A stretch of 9,482 bases of DNA from Chloroflexota bacterium (GTDB lineage: Bacteria > Chloroflexota > Anaerolineae > UBA4142): assembly GCA_016199405.1 (NCBI GenBank), contig JACQGS010000303.1:1-9482 (forward strand), read 5' to 3'. Below, piece by piece: positions 6,850-9,482 of this stretch; position 1 is the first letter of the stretch, and each line of letters begins with the position of its first letter. The translations under genes and the position numbers were made by a program. The notes under the pieces are model-generated. The model saw nothing but the letters and a program-made list of their open reading frames with translations, was not told the DNA's origin and ran no database searches.

Positions 6850-6939
6850 AGTCCCCTTCCCAAAACTCTATGCTTTAGACGGATCGGTTTTTGGTTTGGA
6901 TCAGCGCAATATTAGATGATCATTGCGAGTTGCGCGCCG

Positions 6940-6967
6940 ATTATAACAAAAGTGCGGCGGTTGTCAA
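6940..6967 (-). promoter_or_regulatory. consensus sigma-70-type promoter of the lipoprotein pair
   Basis: On the minus strand a perfect -35 hexamer TTGACA (6967-6962) is followed after 16 bp by a perfect -10 hexamer TATAAT (6945-6940) with the extended TGT just before it. Transcription should start near 6933. The next gene start in this direction is at 6559, leaving a leader of about 370 nt. It is the best promoter match in the window. The stretch between it and the small lipoprotein stop (6968-7131) shows no gene and no obvious terminator. Confidence 0.8.
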
Positions 6968-7113
6968 AGCGCGTTCTGCAATAACTTTATTTCTCCATTC
7001 GCATCGGCGCGCGAAATCTGCTCACCCTCTCTCGCATTGATTATGACCCAATTCTTTTTCTCCATTGTGACTTGCGCAGAACCCGAGGAAGAACCGCTCA
7101 GCGAGTTGGCATC

Positions 7114-7203
7114 GCAATAGAACACGCAACGTTATCGGCGAATTTGGAAAGAAACTGTCCCCTTCCAAAAAGCATTCTGAACATTCGAGTGCGCTTCGAT
7201 GCT
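7114..7203. repeat. dispersed repeat, copy B (overlaps a gene end)
   Basis: The core 7132-7203 is 59/72 identical to 2531-2602 and begins exactly at the stop codon of the small lipoprotein gene, so the last 23 codons of that gene lie inside the repeat. Weaker similarity (GCAA, AGAA, CAC blocks) continues past the stop to about 7114. Similarity ends sharply on the other side, inside the gene. Confidence 0.7.
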
Positions 7204-7767
7204 CAGTTTGTAATCCCCGTTTTCGATCTTGACGCCGTTGGGCCACTTGTCCGTCTGATTAAAGTACAGCACGTCGCAATTCGGTTCGCCGCCCCCAAAA
7301 GAACAATACGCCGGATTGTTTTCCGTGTGCGAGTAAAAAGCAGTGCTGGCTCGGCAATCATTGACGTTGGCTTTGCAAAAATAAAAGCTGACATCTTTGA
7401 CGTCTTTGCCATCCGCGCGATTATTCTTGCAATCCGGATAGCAGATGCGAATGCGAAAGACCAGATAATCCTTCGCGACTGCCTCGCCTGACATTACCGG
7501 ATCGTTCATCGTAAATCCTTGTCCATCAATTGCCGAGATTTTCAGGGAAGGCAACGCGAGTCCCGTGACCGGCGTGGGTGGAATCGTCAGCACAGTCGGC
7601 AACGGTGTATTTGACGGGAGAGGCGCGGAGGTCGGTGGAAGCGCGGTTGGATTGGATTGAGGTGGAGCCGGGGTCGCGGTCACAACAATGATGATCGGCG
7701 TTGGCGCGGCGCACGCGGAGATTGCGAGAATCATCCATACAAAGAGCACGATAATAACTTTATTCAT
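7132..7767 (-). CDS. small Thr/Pro-linker lipoprotein, unknown function
   Basis: This encodes a 211-residue predicted lipoprotein. Residues 1-18 form a signal peptide with lipobox ISAC, giving lipidated Cys19. A Thr/Pro/Ser-rich linker follows (about 29-70). The rest is a compact domain of about 135 residues with five Cys (in RICYPDC, FYFC, NDC, AYC and NCD contexts there are six in all), which fits a disulfide-rich exported fold. I do not recognise the family. I chose the ATG at 7767 because GGGAGGGGGAGAA lies directly before it. A GTG at 7791 overlaps the TGA of the upstream gene (GTGA) but would add eight residues before the signal peptide, translated from the ribosome-binding site itself. 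It is in line with the TPR gene upstream and likely shares its transcript. Its last 23 codons fall in a repeat also found near larC. Confidence 0.8.
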   Translation of the reverse strand: MNKVIIVLFVWMILAISACAAPTPIIIVVTATPAPPQSNPTALPPTSAPLPSNTPLPTVLTIPPTPVTGLALPSLKISAIDGQGFTMNDPVMSGEAVAKDYLVFRIRICYPDCKNNRADGKDVKDVSFYFCKANVNDCRASTAFYSHTENNPAYCSFGGGEPNCDVLYFNQTDKWPNGVKIENGDYKLSIEAHSNVQNAFWKGTVSFQIRR

Positions 7768-7787
7768 TTCTCCCCCTCCCTGAACGC

Positions 7788-9365
7788 TCACGGTGATGAC
7801 GCGAGCGCCTTTTGAACGTCGGTCAGATATTTTTCACAAGTCACCACGACAACGTTTTGCAGAATTTTGTCCGGGTATTTTTTTAGTTTGACGCACTCGG
7901 AATAAATCTGCACGGCTTTGCCGTACGCCGCCTTGCTCTGCTCTTTTTCACTCACTTGCGCGTGCGCGAGCCCTTTTTCATAATACGCATTCCCCAACAA
8001 CAAGTCGGTTTGACCGAGCATTCGATATTGCTCTGTGAGCCCGGGCAACTGCGGCTCGGCGAATTGAATCGCGCGATCAAACGCGGCAATCGCCATTTTC
8101 CAATCTTGCTGATGCAAAAAGGATTCGCCCTGTAAAAAACTCGCATTGCCCAACGACAGTTGCGCTTTGAGCAAGGTCGGCGCGTCATTCGACCGCGCGG
8201 CGAGATCGTTGGCGGTTGAATATTCTTGCACGGCGCGCTGGATCCATTGCGGATCGTTGAATCGCTCCAGCGGAGATTGGAGGTTCGCGCGCGTCAACGC
8301 CACGCCGCCCAAACCGATATGGGCGCGCGCGTACGAATCGTCCGCCCGCCGAGAAGCCGTATACGCTGTCTCCGCGCTTGCGAAATACGCTTCGATTTGC
8401 GTGTTCGCCTCCGCAACTTTCGCGCGGAAGGCATCCGCTTCACTCGGAGTCGCGGCAGTCGTCGCTTTCAGCGCGTAATCTTCCGCCAGCGCGATTTTCG
8501 CTTGCGCCAAAAAAAGATTTTCGCGGCCGATGAAAAAATTGATCACCTGCGCGCCTTGGCTCGACTGCGCGGCGGCGGAACTCGTCAGCGCGTCTTTGAA
8601 AATATCGAGTGCTCGCGTGTTCTGCCCAAAGCCATCATACATGACGCCCAACGTAAACTTCGAAAATAATTCCAACCGCTCCGTCATCGCGGTTTTCAGA
8701 TTCAAACTCGTCTCGGTGATCGCTTCGCCCAGATTGTGCTTGCCGATAATTTCATCGGCTTCATTCTGCAGCGGCGCGACATAGAATTCGGGAGTGAACG
8801 ACGTGCCATCGCCGGTCGGCTTGAAAGTTCCATAGACCACAATATTCGCGCCAATCCCCTGCGCGAGTTTTTGCGCTTCGGTTTCGGTCGCAATGCGTCC
8901 AATCGTATAACGCATTTCTTTCAAATACATACTGCTATGCCAAACCTGCAATTGGAATTGGTCTTGCACCTTTTGCGGCAAGTCTTTAAACGTGCTCTTG
9001 AGCGTCGTAAAAGTAAACTCGCTCAAGCCCGCGCCCGCGGCCGATTCAATCGCTTTGCCGCTTTGATCTATCTCCCCAAAATCAGCCACGACGACATTGA
9101 AGTACGGATACTTGGGATTCAAGGGCATCTTGACCGGCAACGAAAAATAGTATGCCGTGCCTCCGCCAACCAAGAGGAAAATAATCAACGCCACAATGAC
9201 CGGCAATGCCGGAACAACCAGCGTGCCAATCTTGATTATATTTTTGCCGACGACAACATCGCTCGCGCCTTCGCCCACATCGGCAATAATCACATCGCCG
9301 CGTTGAATTTTGGGAATCGCGTCCGTCGCGCGTTTGCGTTTATCGGTTGAAGATGGTCTTAGCAT
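7788..9365 (-). CDS. membrane-anchored TPR-repeat protein
   Basis: This encodes 525 residues. A basic N-terminus (residues 1-13) and a glycine-rich stretch with IQRGDVIIADVGEGASDVVVG (about 20-40) come before one hydrophobic segment (about 47-75). The positive N-terminus predicts that the rest lies outside the cytoplasmic membrane. Residues about 85-200 contain NVVVADFGEID and later AQGIGANIVVYGTF, a pattern that recalls TolB/CsgG-type N-terminal domains; this is a weak inference. From about 230 to the end are helical repeats of TPR type, for example GNAYYEKGLAHAQ and WKMAIAAFDRAIQF. TPRs bind proteins or peptides, so it may act as a scaffold for the secreted lipoproteins encoded next to it. 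The start lies 18 bp after the stop of the partial gene upstream with no clear ribosome-binding site, so translational coupling is possible. The specific function is unknown. Confidence 0.8.
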   Translation of the reverse strand: MLRPSSTDKRKRATDAIPKIQRGDVIIADVGEGASDVVVGKNIIKIGTLVVPALPVIVALIIFLLVGGGTAYYFSLPVKMPLNPKYPYFNVVVADFGEIDQSGKAIESAAGAGLSEFTFTTLKSTFKDLPQKVQDQFQLQVWHSSMYLKEMRYTIGRIATETEAQKLAQGIGANIVVYGTFKPTGDGTSFTPEFYVAPLQNEADEIIGKHNLGEAITETSLNLKTAMTERLELFSKFTLGVMYDGFGQNTRALDIFKDALTSSAAAQSSQGAQVINFFIGRENLFLAQAKIALAEDYALKATTAATPSEADAFRAKVAEANTQIEAYFASAETAYTASRRADDSYARAHIGLGGVALTRANLQSPLERFNDPQWIQRAVQEYSTANDLAARSNDAPTLLKAQLSLGNASFLQGESFLHQQDWKMAIAAFDRAIQFAEPQLPGLTEQYRMLGQTDLLLGNAYYEKGLAHAQVSEKEQSKAAYGKAVQIYSECVKLKKYPDKILQNVVVVTCEKYLTDVQKALASSP

Positions 9366-9383
9366 GACGATTACGCCGGAATT

Positions 9384-9482
9384 TTACGCGTTACCAAAGC
9401 GTTGCTTTGCCCACTTGATCGCGATTTCACCGGCTTTGCCGACGACCTTGCCCGCCGCCGGCGTTGCGAACAACCCCACCAC
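9384..9482 (-). CDS. C-terminal end of a gene cut by the window edge
   Basis: The minus strand is open from the window edge to TAA at 9386-9384. The visible 32 residues end in AGEIAIKWAKQRFGNA and form an Ala/Gly/Lys-rich amphipathic helix-like tail. The stop lies 18 bp before the ATG of the TPR gene, on the same strand, which fits an operon partner. The family cannot be told from this tail alone. Confidence 0.5.
   Translation of the reverse strand: MVGLFATPAAGKVVGKAGEIAIKWAKQRFGNA

Larger units (their letters stand above)
6681..6933 (-). ncRNA. structured 5' leader, candidate riboswitch or attenuator
   Basis: In RNA order from the predicted start near 6933, four hairpins can form. H1 pairs CGCAAU/AUUGCG (6927-6922, 6910-6905). 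H2 pairs AAAC(C)GAUC with GAUCGUUU (6890-6882, 6837-6830), then has an 8-by-8 internal loop, then GCAUAG/CUAUGC (6873-6868, 6851-6846) with a 16-nt loop. H3 pairs GUGGAU/AUCCGC (6829-6824, 6817-6812). H4 pairs GUGGUU/AGCCAC (6811-6806, 6799-6794). H2, H3 and H4 are directly adjacent, and H3 and H4 have the same 6-bp, 6-nt-loop form. CGCCUG (6784-6779) can pair with CAGGCG (6730-6725) next to the terminator. I checked by eye against consensus c-di-GMP, SAM, TPP, FMN, fluoride and ZTP riboswitches and saw no match. The pairings are read from the sequence; the regulatory role is inferred. Confidence 0.55.

Noticed and set aside
6846..6866. GTCCCCTTCC-AAAA similarity between 6851 and 7155
   Set aside because: Only about a dozen bases agree and the flanks differ, so I treat it as chance rather than a third repeat copy.
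6681..6933. Known cyclic-di-GMP riboswitch in the lipoprotein leader
   Set aside because: Surface-protein genes are often under this control, but I do not see the conserved GGGACGCAAAGC-type core in either orientation.

Overview
The window looks like a piece of a moderately GC-rich bacterial genome, most plausibly a Chloroflexota (Anaerolineae-like) organism. That is an inference from style: lipoproteins with long Thr/Pro linkers after the lipobox, a large membrane-anchored TPR protein, mixed leaderless and Shine-Dalgarno gene starts, and spacers full of short dispersed repeats. No rRNA, tRNA, CRISPR array or transposase gene is visible.

Left part (1-2513): two housekeeping-type genes diverge from a 71-bp gap. 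dinB (DNA polymerase IV, minus) and larC (nickel-pincer cofactor nickel-insertion enzyme, plus) each have an extended -10 box 6-7 nt before the start codon and no ribosome-binding site, so both mRNAs appear to be leaderless. The spacer 2514-3006 has no convincing gene. It holds a dispersed repeat, a perfect 12-bp hairpin and a cluster of small inverted repeats.

Right part (3007-9482): all genes are on the minus strand, so transcription runs from high to low coordinates. First come the end of a gene cut by the window edge, a TPR protein with one membrane anchor, and a small lipoprotein, all closely packed. After a spacer with a consensus promoter (6940-6967) come two paralogous multi-domain lipoproteins (an Ig-like domain followed by four or three fibronectin-III-like modules), 43 bp apart and probably one transcript. 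All the complete products in this part are predicted to face the outside of the cytoplasmic membrane, which suggests a cell-surface binding or adhesion function; the ligand is unknown.

The most interesting element is the roughly 370-nt untranslated leader between that promoter and the first fibronectin-type lipoprotein gene. It can fold into a series of regular hairpins and then a textbook intrinsic terminator (6681-6724) about 120 nt before the start codon. A hairpin loop in the leader has a 7-nt perfect complement in the 5' side of the terminator. This is the layout of a riboswitch or attenuator, but I could not match it to any RNA class I know. A second item is an approximately 82% identical repeat found both in the larC spacer and as the last codons of the small lipoprotein gene.
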